Origin: Clostridia bacterium
GTDB lineage: Bacteria; Bacillota; Clostridia; Oscillospirales; Acutalibacteraceae
NCBI GenBank assembly: GCA_017531385.1
Contig: JAFXLD010000007.1
Span: 1 to 60,747 of the forward strand
Length of the DNA stretch: 60,747 nucleotides
Direction: 5' to 3'
Positions 8,380-17,016 of this stretch are shown here, piece after piece (the stretch's first letter is position 1; each line of letters starts with the position of its first letter). The translations under genes and the position numbers were made by a program. The notes beneath the pieces were generated by a model. That model was not told the origin of the DNA, did not search any database, and saw only the letters and a list, made by a program, of their open reading frames with translations.

Positions 8380-8831
8380 TATTTGTGCTCCGCAATGAAT
8401 TTTTCAAGAATGTCAGCTGCCTCGCCCACAATCTCCTTGCAGGGACGTTTTTTGTAGTATTCAGCCGTTCGTTTTTCGGGTACAGGACTCTTTTCATCGT
8501 TTTCAGGCAGATTCAGAAGCTCATGACAGACATATGAGCCGTTCCTCTCTTTAAACTCAAGAATGATTGACTGAATATCCTTGTACCAGTTCATTTTTGA
8601 CTCATTATCCGTGGGACTTTCGTAGCCGTAAAGCATATTTGCCACAAGCACCATTCCGCTGACAGCTCCGCAGACTTCACGGAGTCTGCCGAAACCACCG
8701 CCGAATCCCGATGCCATTTTTACCATAGTTTCTTTTGAAACGCCTGTTTCCTCGCAGAAAGCCGCAGAAACAGCCTGTGCACAGTTGAATCCTTCTTCAA
8801 AAAGAGCAATAGCAACTTCTTTCTTGCTCAT
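8379..8831 (-). CDS. C_GCAxxG_C_C family redox-type protein
   Basis: Member of a family of small Cys-rich proteins named for its spaced Cys/Gly pattern and thought to be redox-active; the exact role is unknown. The 150 residues include 'EGFNCAQAVSAAFCEE', 'GFGGGFGRLREVCGAVSGM' and a later Cys near 'YVCHELL', matching the family. The ribosome binding site GGAGGG lies inside the end of the upstream mrp-like gene, and the stop overlaps the start of aroK. The setting with an Fe-S carrier suggests redox or cofactor work, by inference. Confidence 0.85.
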   Translation of the reverse strand: MSKKEVAIALFEEGFNCAQAVSAAFCEETGVSKETMVKMASGFGGGFGRLREVCGAVSGMVLVANMLYGYESPTDNESKMNWYKDIQSIILEFKERNGSYVCHELLNLPENDEKSPVPEKRTAEYYKKRPCKEIVGEAADILEKFIAEHK

Positions 8832-9653
8832 TTATGCACCCTCCACGGCATCTGCAACCTTTTCAAGCCAATCGCCTTCGAAAAGTTCGATAAGTCCCTT
8901 ATCAACCTGAGAAGCAAAATCAGGGTCAATGGGGATTCTTGCAATCTGAGGAATACCGTGTGCAGCGGCAATTCTTTCAAGATTGCTTTCACCGAAAATA
9001 AAGTGCTTTTTACCGCACTCACTGCATTCAAAATATGACATATTCTCAACGATACCCAGAACGGGAATGTTCATCATCTTTGCCATGTTGACAGCCTTTG
9101 TGACAATCATTGAAACAAGGTCCTGAGGTGAAGTGACGATAATTATACCGTCAACGGGAAGCGACTGGAATACAGTCAGGGGCACGTCACCCGTTCCGGG
9201 AGGCATATCCACAAACATGAAGTCGATGTCTTTCCAGATAACATCTGACCAGAACTGCTTTACAACTCCTGCAATAACGGGACCTCTCCACACAACAGGA
9301 TCTGTTTCGTTTTCCATAAGAAGATTTATCGACATAATGTCAATACCTGTCTTTGTTGTGGCAGGGAAAAGCTCTGTTTCCGTGCCTGTTGCTCTTTCGT
9401 GAACGCCGAAAGACTGAGGAATTGAAGGACCTGTGATATCTGCATCAAGAATTGCAGATTTAAAGCCTCTTCTCTGCATTGAAACAGCCATCATTGATGT
9501 AACAAGTGACTTGCCGACACCGCCTTTACCGCTGACAACGCCTATTACTTTTTTTACACTGCTCGCATCATTGAGTTCTTCTTTGGGTATACCGCCTTCA
9601 CGGCTTGAACAGTTCGCTGAACAGGAACTGCAATCATGTGTACATTCGCTCAT
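8832..9653 (-). CDS. Mrp/NBP35-family Fe-S carrier ATPase
   Basis: Likely cytosolic P-loop ATPase that binds and hands over iron-sulfur clusters. The 273 residues have a Cys-rich N-terminus ('CTHDCSSCSANC'), the deviant Walker A 'SGKGGVGKS', the Walker B-like 'FMFVDMPPGTGD', and a C-terminal CxxC ('ECSECGK'), as in Mrp/ApbC. An AGGAGG precedes the ATG. The start lies 21 bp beyond the stop of the leftward B12-binding radical SAM gene, so both are probably cotranscribed. Supplying clusters to that enzyme is a plausible but untested link. Confidence 0.9.
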   Translation of the reverse strand: MSECTHDCSSCSANCSSREGGIPKEELNDASSVKKVIGVVSGKGGVGKSLVTSMMAVSMQRRGFKSAILDADITGPSIPQSFGVHERATGTETELFPATTKTGIDIMSINLLMENETDPVVWRGPVIAGVVKQFWSDVIWKDIDFMFVDMPPGTGDVPLTVFQSLPVDGIIIVTSPQDLVSMIVTKAVNMAKMMNIPVLGIVENMSYFECSECGKKHFIFGESNLERIAAAHGIPQIARIPIDPDFASQVDKGLIELFEGDWLEKVADAVEGA

Positions 9654-9674
9654 ATATATTTTCCTCCGATTAAT

Positions 9675-11588
9675 TTACTTAAATTCACATACTGTGCTGT
9701 TTGACATACGGCTTGAATACCATACAACTTCACGGACATAATCTGCCCAGTTGCTCATTTTCATACAGCTTTGCACAGAAACAAGGGTATGGTTCTTTTC
9801 CAGAATCGCATCTTCATTTCCGCTGAAAAAGTCATTAAAAAATGTTGCAAAATCATACCCGAAATCTTTTTCTTCTTTAATTTTTCCGGGAACATTCATT
9901 ATAAAACTCTGGAAATCTGTTATCTCCTCAATAAATTCATTATCTTCACAGACCGAATAAAGATATTTCTTTATATCTGCAAAAAACGGATTTGCATCAT
10001 GAAGACATTTTGCAAAAAGTATTTCAAACGGCTCATATATAATATGTCCGAATCGGTCATCAATCATGCCGATAGGTCCGTCATTGTTTGCAACTGCAGA
10101 GAAATGGGCTCTGAAATCACACCAGAGATTATGCACAAAAGTATAAGATTCATCACTCAATGCAGCATTTATAAATCCGTTATAAAAATCATAATACTGC
10201 ATATTTTTATATTTACGCATTGCAACTGCAATGTATCTTGTAAGACCCAATGTGTGAAGTGCCTGTGCTGTCACCGCAAACAGATATGCCTTCTCCCAGT
10301 CTGATACACTCATGGTACTTGTGGATACAATCAGTGACGAATACTCATCAACATCCTCTTCTGTTCTGTCAGGATTTATATGATACTGAATAAATTTATT
10401 ATGAACTGTCTTTATTTTATATTTATCAACATATTCTTTACTGCCGAGAAGAGAATTTGGAATCAGCTCACAGGGATAAACATTTATGGCTCTGTGCTGA
10501 CCGCTTTCAATAACACTGCAGATTCCCTTTGCGAAACTTTCATATGTTTCACCGGGCAAACCTAGAATAAGCTCCGTATATGTGGGAATCTTTTCCTTTG
10601 CATAGAAATTGACAAGACCGCTGTAATACTCCATATCAAGATTTTTTCTGCCGATGATTTCAAGCACTTCGGGAGAAACACTCTGCAGAGAAATCGTCTG
10701 AGCCTTACTCATGTTATTATCAACAAGTAACTTGCTTATTTTACCTACGATATCAAATTTATTCTTTGTAAAATTGACTTTAAATTTCTGCGGATAACCT
10801 GTTTTCTGTTTAAGGCTTACCATATACTCCGCAATTTCAAGATCACGGTTGAAAAGACCGAAGTTTGCATCACAACCGTAAATATATTCGATTTTATGTT
10901 CTGCTATCCAGTCAAGCTCTGCATAAACACGTTCTATAGGGAACAGCCTGACCTTACATTTAAGGAATCCCCAGTCACAGAATGCACACTGATTGGGACA
11001 GCCTCTGTTTGTTTCAAGAAGAGCAGAAAATGATATCCCGTCATTCAGAATTCCGTCAAAAACACCTGTAAGATAAGGTGAAGGATAATCAACGGTTTCG
11101 GGATTCTTTTTTTCTGTCGTTATATTTCCGTTTTCGCCTCTGAAAGAAATATTATAAATTTCCGAAAGATCTCTCTTCTCAATCAGAGCTGTAAGTATGG
11201 CTTTGAATGCTTCCTCACCGCCGCCATGTACAAGAATATCAGCAGTAGGAATTTCATCCAGCTGACTGTTATCAGGTCTGATATGATGACCGCCGAATAC
11301 AGTTATGCAGTCGGGATATTTTTGCTTCAGAACTTTTGAAAACTCTATATTATATTCAATATTCCAGATATAACAGGACAATCCGACCAGATACGGATTT
11401 TCAAGCGAATCAACAGCCTTTTCTATATTCTCACGGGTATAGATAAATCTGCCGAGATTATACTCAGCTTTGATTTTTTCATCATCCCAGGCATATGCCG
11501 CAAGGCAACCTGCCGCATACGGAAGATATGCCGTTTTCTTTTCTTCTCCGTATACAGTAGAAACCTGAACAAGATATACATTCTTCAT
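9675..11588 (-). CDS. B12-binding-domain radical SAM protein (copy A)
   Basis: Predicted radical SAM enzyme with an N-terminal cobalamin-binding-like domain (about 20-135, with 'VFGGHH'). It has the cluster motif C197xxxC201xxC204 in 'TNRGCPNQCAFCDWG', a TIM-barrel core with 'ELILGLPGETYESF', and a C-terminal region of about 200 residues specific to this group. The length is 637. The substrate is unknown. It is divergent from a paralogue of the same architecture (11705-13606), separated by a 116-bp gap holding a consensus promoter for each. No precursor peptide or partner biosynthetic gene was recognised; the downstream genes are an Mrp-type carrier, a redox protein and aroK. Confidence 0.85.
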   Translation of the reverse strand: MKNVYLVQVSTVYGEEKKTAYLPYAAGCLAAYAWDDEKIKAEYNLGRFIYTRENIEKAVDSLENPYLVGLSCYIWNIEYNIEFSKVLKQKYPDCITVFGGHHIRPDNSQLDEIPTADILVHGGGEEAFKAILTALIEKRDLSEIYNISFRGENGNITTEKKNPETVDYPSPYLTGVFDGILNDGISFSALLETNRGCPNQCAFCDWGFLKCKVRLFPIERVYAELDWIAEHKIEYIYGCDANFGLFNRDLEIAEYMVSLKQKTGYPQKFKVNFTKNKFDIVGKISKLLVDNNMSKAQTISLQSVSPEVLEIIGRKNLDMEYYSGLVNFYAKEKIPTYTELILGLPGETYESFAKGICSVIESGQHRAINVYPCELIPNSLLGSKEYVDKYKIKTVHNKFIQYHINPDRTEEDVDEYSSLIVSTSTMSVSDWEKAYLFAVTAQALHTLGLTRYIAVAMRKYKNMQYYDFYNGFINAALSDESYTFVHNLWCDFRAHFSAVANNDGPIGMIDDRFGHIIYEPFEILFAKCLHDANPFFADIKKYLYSVCEDNEFIEEITDFQSFIMNVPGKIKEEKDFGYDFATFFNDFFSGNEDAILEKNHTLVSVQSCMKMSNWADYVREVVWYSSRMSNSTVCEFK

Positions 11589-11611
11589 ATCATCACCCTT
11601 TTCAATTTTGA

Positions 11612-11677
11612 ATTATAGCACACTTATATCCCCGTGTCAAACAAACAGTTGAAAAACAATATAAAATGTTATATAAT
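11612..11677. promoter_or_regulatory. Divergent consensus promoters of the radical SAM pair
   Basis: Leftward: TTGACA (11635-11640), 17 bases, TATAAT (11612-11617). Rightward: TTGAAA (11649-11654), 17 bases, TATAAT (11672-11677). The two -35 boxes are only 8 bp apart, so RNA polymerase would probably compete between them. Confidence 0.8.
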
Positions 11678-11704
11678 ATATATTTGTGAAACGAGGTGAA
11701 AACT

Positions 11705-13606
11705 TTGAAGAATATTTATATGGTACAAGTCAGTTTTGCTTTTGACAACTCTGCGGTCTATTTACCTTACAGCGTTGCGGCAATTGCATCATTCTGCAAA
11801 AATATTCCTGAAATAAAAGCTGAATATAATTTTGTAAAACCCATATACAAGCGACATAAAATCGAGGATATCGTTTCTTCATTGGATTCACCCTATATGA
11901 TGGGTTTCTCCTGTTATCTCTGGAACACCGAGTTCAACAAGTCGCTTGCAAAAGCAGTCAAAGAAAAATACCCTGAATGCACAATTGTTTTCGGCGGTCA
12001 TAATGCCGCAGAAGACGGTTCATTGCTTGAAACAGAAGATTATATAGACATCGTTATGACAGGTGAAGGAGAAGAAACTTTTGCCGCACTTCTCAGGGAA
12101 GAAAACAGAGATAACTGTCCTAATATATATTACAGAAAAAACGGTACAATCGTAAAAACTGCAGAAAAATTTTATGATGACATTTCACATTATCCATCGC
12201 CGTTTCTTGACGGTACACTTGATGAAGTCATAGAAAATGATCCCGACACGGAATTTCTTTCCGTTCTCGAAACCAACCGAGGATGTCCGTACAGTTGTGC
12301 ATACTGTGACTGGTGTGCAAAAAATTCATTCCGTCAATTCCCCATGGAAAAAGTCAATGCAGAAATCAAGTGGCTTTCAGATCACAAAATAGAATATATC
12401 TACTGTGCCGATGCAAATTTCGGAATCCTTGACAGGGATGAAGAAATTATTGACACACTTATTTCCTATAAAAAAACAACGGGTTATCCCGATGTATTCC
12501 GTTGTTGCTACACAAAGAACAGCAACGACAGGGTTTTCAGAATGTGCAAAAAGCTCAACGAATACGGCATGGACAAAGGCGCAACTCTTGCCTATCAGTC
12601 GCTGTCACCCGAAGTGCTTGAAAACATCGGCAGAAAGAACCTCTCGATGGAGTATTTCTCCGACCTTCTGAAAAAGTATAACGAAGCAGGTATCCCCTCA
12701 TATTCAGAGCTGATACTCGGTCTGCCCGGTGAAACTAAAGAATCTTTCTGCAAAGGTCTGTGCACTCTCCTTGACTACGGTCAGCACAACTCTATAAGTG
12801 TCTACTATTGCGAAGTATTGCCCAACTCACCTCTTGGCAAAAAAGAGATGCTCGAAAAATACAATATCGAAGTTGCAAAGGTTAAGTTCAACCACATTCA
12901 TTCTGCAAATGATGCAAAAGAAGAAGTTGAGGAATATTCATATATCATCCGATCAACATCCACAATGAGCCGTAACGACTGGGTGGACACAAATATGTTC
13001 TCGGTATGTCTTCAGGCTTTTCATTCCCTCGGTCTTCTCAGGTGCTTTGCTCTTTATCTCCGTTATGAAAAGAATGTGTCATATTATAACTTCTATTCGT
13101 CACTGCTTGACTACATCATGAACACCGACACAGGTTTTCTTCATTCGCTTTTTGCATCTTTCAGGGATAAATATGAAAATTCCAACGACGGCGAATGGAA
13201 TTATTATAACGAAGAGCTGGGCAATATTATATGGTTCTTTGAAGAGGGCGCATTCATTGAGTGTATCAAAAATTACGAAGAATACAAAAAGAGCATAACA
13301 CCGTTCCTGAAAAGTTTTGATATTGATAATGATATTTTTGAAGATATAGAAACATATCAGGATAATATTCTGAAACAACCCTTCAGAACAAACTATAACT
13401 TTTCCTGTGAATATGATATGCACTCATATTTTTCTGCTCTGATGCAAGGTGAAGTCAGAAAGCCCGAAAAGAAAAAAACATTTTATTCATTCAGACAGGA
13501 CAAAACATATGAATCATGGCACGATTTTGCAAAAACTACCGTCTGGTACGGCAGACGCAAAGGTGCATCCACTTTTATGAATGAAACAATAAAGAAAAAC
13601 ACTTAA
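11705..13606 (+). CDS. B12-binding-domain radical SAM protein (copy B)
   Basis: Paralogue of the divergent gene: same B12-binding-like domain, same 'ETNRGCPxxCAxCDW' cluster site (C194, C198, C201 from this start), same 'SELILGLPGET.ESF', and a related but diverged C-terminal third. The frame is open from a GTG at 11696, but that GTG lies inside the GAGGTG ribosome binding site. A TTG at 11705, eight bases after GAGG, aligns with the ATG of copy A (MKNVYLVQVS versus LKNIYMVQVS) and is taken as the start, giving 633 residues. The substrate is unknown; the two may act on related substrates or as partners. Confidence 0.83.
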   Translation: MKNIYMVQVSFAFDNSAVYLPYSVAAIASFCKNIPEIKAEYNFVKPIYKRHKIEDIVSSLDSPYMMGFSCYLWNTEFNKSLAKAVKEKYPECTIVFGGHNAAEDGSLLETEDYIDIVMTGEGEETFAALLREENRDNCPNIYYRKNGTIVKTAEKFYDDISHYPSPFLDGTLDEVIENDPDTEFLSVLETNRGCPYSCAYCDWCAKNSFRQFPMEKVNAEIKWLSDHKIEYIYCADANFGILDRDEEIIDTLISYKKTTGYPDVFRCCYTKNSNDRVFRMCKKLNEYGMDKGATLAYQSLSPEVLENIGRKNLSMEYFSDLLKKYNEAGIPSYSELILGLPGETKESFCKGLCTLLDYGQHNSISVYYCEVLPNSPLGKKEMLEKYNIEVAKVKFNHIHSANDAKEEVEEYSYIIRSTSTMSRNDWVDTNMFSVCLQAFHSLGLLRCFALYLRYEKNVSYYNFYSSLLDYIMNTDTGFLHSLFASFRDKYENSNDGEWNYYNEELGNIIWFFEEGAFIECIKNYEEYKKSITPFLKSFDIDNDIFEDIETYQDNILKQPFRTNYNFSCEYDMHSYFSALMQGEVRKPEKKKTFYSFRQDKTYESWHDFAKTTVWYGRRKGASTFMNETIKKNT

Positions 13607-13612
13607 AATAAC

Positions 13613-13649
13613 GGCGTTGTGCTCATCTGAACACAACGCCTTAATTTTT
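13613..13649. terminator. Bidirectional terminator
   Basis: Stem GGCGTTGTG / ACACAACGCC with a T-run, between the convergent radical SAM gene and the symporter gene. Confidence 0.85.
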
Positions 13650-13657
13650 ACAATTTA

Positions 13658-15235
13658 TTAAACATTTTCCCTCTGCTCTTTTGCAGCCTTTGCAAGTTCT
13701 TCAGTGTCGCCTGAATCAGCTGCTTTCTGAAGCTTTGCACGTCTGACAAGAAGTTCCGCATACATCTGCTCTTTCTTCTTACCGTCAAGATCATAGAAGA
13801 GCATCGGCAAGATACCGAATGAGCCTGTAATTGCAGGAACAATTGTGAACATTGCAAACATATAGAACTTAACGCTGTCTGTCTGTTCTCTGCCTGAAAC
13901 ATAAGCTGTCTGGTCATACTTGACAAGCTTTTTAAGACCTGTACTGATGAGTGATGAGAACTTTGCTGAAACTTTCTGTGCAATATCCTTTGCTACTGAA
14001 GTCATAGCCTCTGTTCTGTAACCGTTCTTCCATTCACAGTAGTCCATAGCTTCGTTGAACATTTCTGTACCGATAACTGAACGTGCACCGTAGAATAGAG
14101 TCCATACAAGTTCATAAATACTCATAACTATAAGCATACCTATTGTGCTCTGGTAAATACCGCCCTTCTTGGTTTTCCAGTTCATACCGACACAACCGAT
14201 ACCGAATACAAATACGTTAAGGAAATTTGAAATATAGTTTGTTGAGATATACAGGAATTTACTTGAGAAGTGTCTGCGCAGCCAGGGAACGTAAGCATAA
14301 GATGCGGGGCTGACGGGTGCTGCGGCAATACCTGTAATCATTGTCATTGAAGCAAGGTGAAGAACATCTATGTAATAGTCACTCTTACTTCCTCCGATAC
14401 CGAAGCTTGAAAGGAAGCCACTGAGTGTAAGCAGCAGCATAGGCTTATTGTTGACAATTGATTTCATACCCTGCATTACACTGGGTGACTCAACCGATTG
14501 CATGATTCTCTCTTTACTGTTTGTAAAGAACCAGAATGACATACCGCTGGCAACGAAGTTTGTAAACATACCCATTCCGACGAATGATGCAAGATACATA
14601 CTCTTCTTGCTTGCACCGCCCTTAAAAACGCTGTTATCGATAAGGTCAAGAATAACAGTCATTATCTGTTCAGGAAGTTTTTCACCGAATGTACCCGATG
14701 CGAAGTTAGCCAACGTAATCAGTCGGGTTCGGTCAACAGGGTGTGGCGTTATGGTAGAAAGAAGACCGTTTCGAGCAATATTCTGGAATGTGCCGATACC
14801 TTCACGGATAAAAGCAAGAAGAACGTAGAATACAAACTTTGTCATATCCATTGAAGTTCTGCCTGCAAAAAGAAGAGGCATAAGCCAATAAAGACATGTA
14901 CCTATAAGTCCTGGTACTGCAAGAGCAAGCAGATACGGTCTGAACTTACCCCAACGTGTACGTGTTTTATCAACAATAGCACCCATAAAGATATCATTAA
15001 CGATATCCCAAACACCGTTGATTGCCTGTTCAATCATCTGAAGAGACAGGTCAACCTGAACAATGTTCGTTATGAAACGATCGGAATACTTATTGATATT
15101 AAAGCTTTGAGCTGCATCCCAAAGAACAAAACCGACAGTTTCTTTTGTGCCGACATACCGTCTGTTTTCATAAACATAATCGGTATTCAGCTCTTCACCG
15201 ACCGGAGTCTGATTTGTATTATTGGAGTCCGCCAA
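13658..15235 (-). CDS. GPH-family (glycoside-pentoside-hexuronide) cation symporter
   Basis: Predicted 12-helix major-facilitator-type sugar symporter of the inner membrane. Evidence is the family loop 'DKTRTRWGKFRPYLL' after helix 2, 'VWDIVNDIFMGAIVDK' before it, and alternating hydrophobic segments to the end. The 525 residues include a longer than usual cytoplasmic stretch around 400-450 and a charged C-terminal tail ('LAKAAKEQREN'). The substrate is unknown; no glycosidase is adjacent. Several motifs of the best-known members (LacS/MelB) are only partly kept, so substrate transfer by homology is unsafe. Confidence 0.8.
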   Translation of the reverse strand: MADSNNTNQTPVGEELNTDYVYENRRYVGTKETVGFVLWDAAQSFNINKYSDRFITNIVQVDLSLQMIEQAINGVWDIVNDIFMGAIVDKTRTRWGKFRPYLLALAVPGLIGTCLYWLMPLLFAGRTSMDMTKFVFYVLLAFIREGIGTFQNIARNGLLSTITPHPVDRTRLITLANFASGTFGEKLPEQIMTVILDLIDNSVFKGGASKKSMYLASFVGMGMFTNFVASGMSFWFFTNSKERIMQSVESPSVMQGMKSIVNNKPMLLLTLSGFLSSFGIGGSKSDYYIDVLHLASMTMITGIAAAPVSPASYAYVPWLRRHFSSKFLYISTNYISNFLNVFVFGIGCVGMNWKTKKGGIYQSTIGMLIVMSIYELVWTLFYGARSVIGTEMFNEAMDYCEWKNGYRTEAMTSVAKDIAQKVSAKFSSLISTGLKKLVKYDQTAYVSGREQTDSVKFYMFAMFTIVPAITGSFGILPMLFYDLDGKKKEQMYAELLVRRAKLQKAADSGDTEELAKAAKEQRENV

Positions 15236-15376
15236 AACTTCAACCCCCTTGCAAATACTTATATTTATAATAACAACGCTATTCTAACACAAAGATGAAT
15301 AAATTGCAACAATATTTTTACATAAGTTGAAATATTTTTTGTCAACTTTTCATCAATATGTATTAACAATAACAAG

Positions 15377-15507
15377 AAAACGGCTTTCGCCGTAACGCGG
15401 CGACCGTTTTCGATTCGTCCATCTCCGAGCACGCGTAGCGGGCGTTCGGAGGGACATATAATCTTTTTTTACTTTATAGGAACGAGTTTCCTATAAAGTA
15501 AAAAAAA
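15377..15507. repeat. GC-rich double hairpin plus perfect 19-bp inverted repeat
   Basis: Non-coding. A branched GC-rich hairpin (AAAACGG...CCGTTTT enclosing TCGCCG/CGGCGA, 15377-15410), a second imperfect GC-rich hairpin (15423-15451), then a perfect inverted repeat with arms 15464-15482 and 15488-15506 and a five-base loop. Base composition is clearly different from the AT-rich surroundings. The last part could be a bidirectional terminator; the first two look like an extragenic palindromic repeat. Confidence 0.7.
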
Positions 15508-15527
15508 CAGAGCAGAAAACTGCTCTG
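15508..15527 (-). terminator. Terminator of the dockerin gene
   Basis: Stem CAGAGCAG / CTGCTCTG with a four-base loop, followed by a U-run on the minus strand, just after the gene ending at 15547. Confidence 0.8.
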
Positions 15528-15546
15528 TAAAAAACTATTTTTTAAA

Positions 15547-15918
15547 TTATGCTGCAATACCGAAATCTGATTCTTTTGCAAGCTTAGCAGAAACTCTGAG
15601 GATAAGTCTTGCATCGTTTGCTTCGATCTTGCCGTCCAAGATAACGTTAGCAACGATGAACTGTTCTGCATTGGGAGTCTCAAGCTTTGCTGAGTAACGA
15701 AGTGCAAGACGAGCATCAGCAGCTGTGATTCTACCGTCGAAGTTTACGTCACCAAGTCTGTAAGTTACTTCTGCATCAGATGATTCTTCTTCTGTAACAG
15801 AAACTGCTTCAGCACCCTTAATAGCACTATTGCTGTCAGCAAAAACTGCAATAACAGTACCGGAAACGAAGAGAAGAGCAAGTATACAGCAGATAAGTGA
15901 TTTCAGATTTTTACTCAT
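15547..15918 (-). CDS. Secreted stand-alone dockerin protein
   Basis: The 123 residues are a signal peptide (about 1-27), a short acidic linker, and a type I dockerin-like module (about 54-115), with no catalytic domain. The first calcium-binding repeat is intact ('GDVNFDGRITAADARLALRYSAKL'-type, residues 56-79). The second ('NVILDGKIEANDAR', 91-104) lacks the usual Asp and Asn at loop positions 1 and 3. AAGGAGG precedes the ATG. Dockerins dock onto cohesins; a cohesin-like surface protein is encoded at 2258-2998, but pairing is inference. A short palindrome, GGATTC-caa-GAATCC (15944-15958), lies in its leader. Confidence 0.85.
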   Translation of the reverse strand: MSKNLKSLICCILALLFVSGTVIAVFADSNSAIKGAEAVSVTEEESSDAEVTYRLGDVNFDGRITAADARLALRYSAKLETPNAEQFIVANVILDGKIEANDARLILRVSAKLAKESDFGIAA

Positions 15919-16125
15919 GATAAAATTCCTCCTTGAATATTTTGGATTCCAAGAATCCTAAGTATTTTCTTCTTGCCTTGTGAAACTAAAATACAAGAAC
16001 GCTATTATAATAGCATACTGTACAACATAAATCAAGTCTTTTTGATTTTTTTTATCCGTTAATATTCACAAAAAAAAGAAAAAAATGGCTGTTTTTACTT
16101 TGTATTCACAAAAAAACGCTCTGAC

Positions 16126-16866
16126 TCAATTATATATATGATAACTTACAAGATTCATATTATTGTTGCTTAGCTGAATTTTTGCTTCACCGTCAGCATA
16201 TTTTTCATCTCCCGTATAAACAGAAAACCGAACGATAACATGATTATTTCTGTATTCAACGGAATCAACAACCGCGGTGTTTTCATAAGCCAGTCCGTCG
16301 GCAGCAGGTGTATAGAAATATCCGTTACTGTAGCTGAAAAATGCATAATCATTTTCCGTGTATACACTTTCTTCCGGTATCTGCACTCCAAAATACTTTT
16401 CAACAACGTCCTTAACACTGTCAGAAGGCACACCGTAATAATACATAATGCTGTCATCACGCTGTTCAAGTATTACAGACTCGCTGTCCGTATTACGTAT
16501 GTGCAGATATGCAAACTGTATCAACTCATAATCACTGCACTTCTGAATATCAAACCCGCTTCCCTGTTCTGCAAAATATACATTTGCAAAAGCAGAAAGA
16601 AACTCATTTATTTCAGTTTCATCAACTTCTTTTACAGTTTCTGCAGTTGTCTGCTGAACTTCGGTCTGTTCTTCGTCGTTATTATCTTCAAAAGAATTAT
16701 TATCTTCAATATTTCCGCCGTCATTATTATTGTTTTCATCAATATAGGTTTCGGTGGTATTCCCGTTATGCAAAATTCCGCTGTCATTAAGATACCACAT
16801 CGCAGCAGACAGTCCTGCCACAACAACAATTACGCCTGCAGCAAACAATGCTTTTGCTTTTTTCAT
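16126..16866 (-). CDS. Hypothetical membrane-anchored or secreted protein
   Basis: Not recognised. The 246 residues have an N-terminal hydrophobic anchor (about 5-26, no lipobox), an Asn/Asp/Glu-rich low-complexity linker (about 35-80), and a folded domain of about 150 residues. Alternating hydrophobic strands near the end ('NNHVIVRFSVYTGDEKYADG', 'EAKIQLSNNNMNLVSYHIY') suggest a beta sheet. A near-perfect AAGGAGGAG precedes the ATG. It is monocistronic by spacing. Confidence 0.75.
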   Translation of the reverse strand: MKKAKALFAAGVIVVVAGLSAAMWYLNDSGILHNGNTTETYIDENNNNDGGNIEDNNSFEDNNDEEQTEVQQTTAETVKEVDETEINEFLSAFANVYFAEQGSGFDIQKCSDYELIQFAYLHIRNTDSESVILEQRDDSIMYYYGVPSDSVKDVVEKYFGVQIPEESVYTENDYAFFSYSNGYFYTPAADGLAYENTAVVDSVEYRNNHVIVRFSVYTGDEKYADGEAKIQLSNNNMNLVSYHIYN

Positions 16867-16919
16867 TTCAACTCCTCCTTTTTTTGATTATATCACTTTA
16901 AGGTTTTTTTTGCAACAAC

Positions 16920-16960
16920 AAAAAAAAGCCGTGTCTTGCTTAATTGCAAAACACGGTTTT
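16920..16960 (-). terminator. Terminator of the secreted phosphoesterase gene
   Basis: Stem CCGTGTcTTGC / GCAAaACACGG with U-rich sequence on the minus strand. A very similar hairpin follows the PI-PLC-like gene (22405-22442). Confidence 0.75.
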
Positions 16961-17016
16961 CAACGATCTGTGCAGTCATTTCCTCAATGAAAACGACTGC
17001 GTTATAATTAATTTTA

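Noticed and set aside
9771-10304. Open frame of about 177 codons on the plus strand
   Set aside because: Antisense to the radical SAM gene, which has clear family motifs; composition is not protein-like.
11589-13660. RiPP precursor peptide near the radical SAM pair
   Set aside because: No small frame with a ribosome binding site was found in the divergent gap or after copy B; the gaps hold promoters and a terminator only.
16240-16887. Open frame of about 215 codons on the plus strand
   Set aside because: It lies opposite the hypothetical gene at 16126-16866, has Cys/Phe/Ile-rich composition typical of antisense translation, and has no ribosome binding site.
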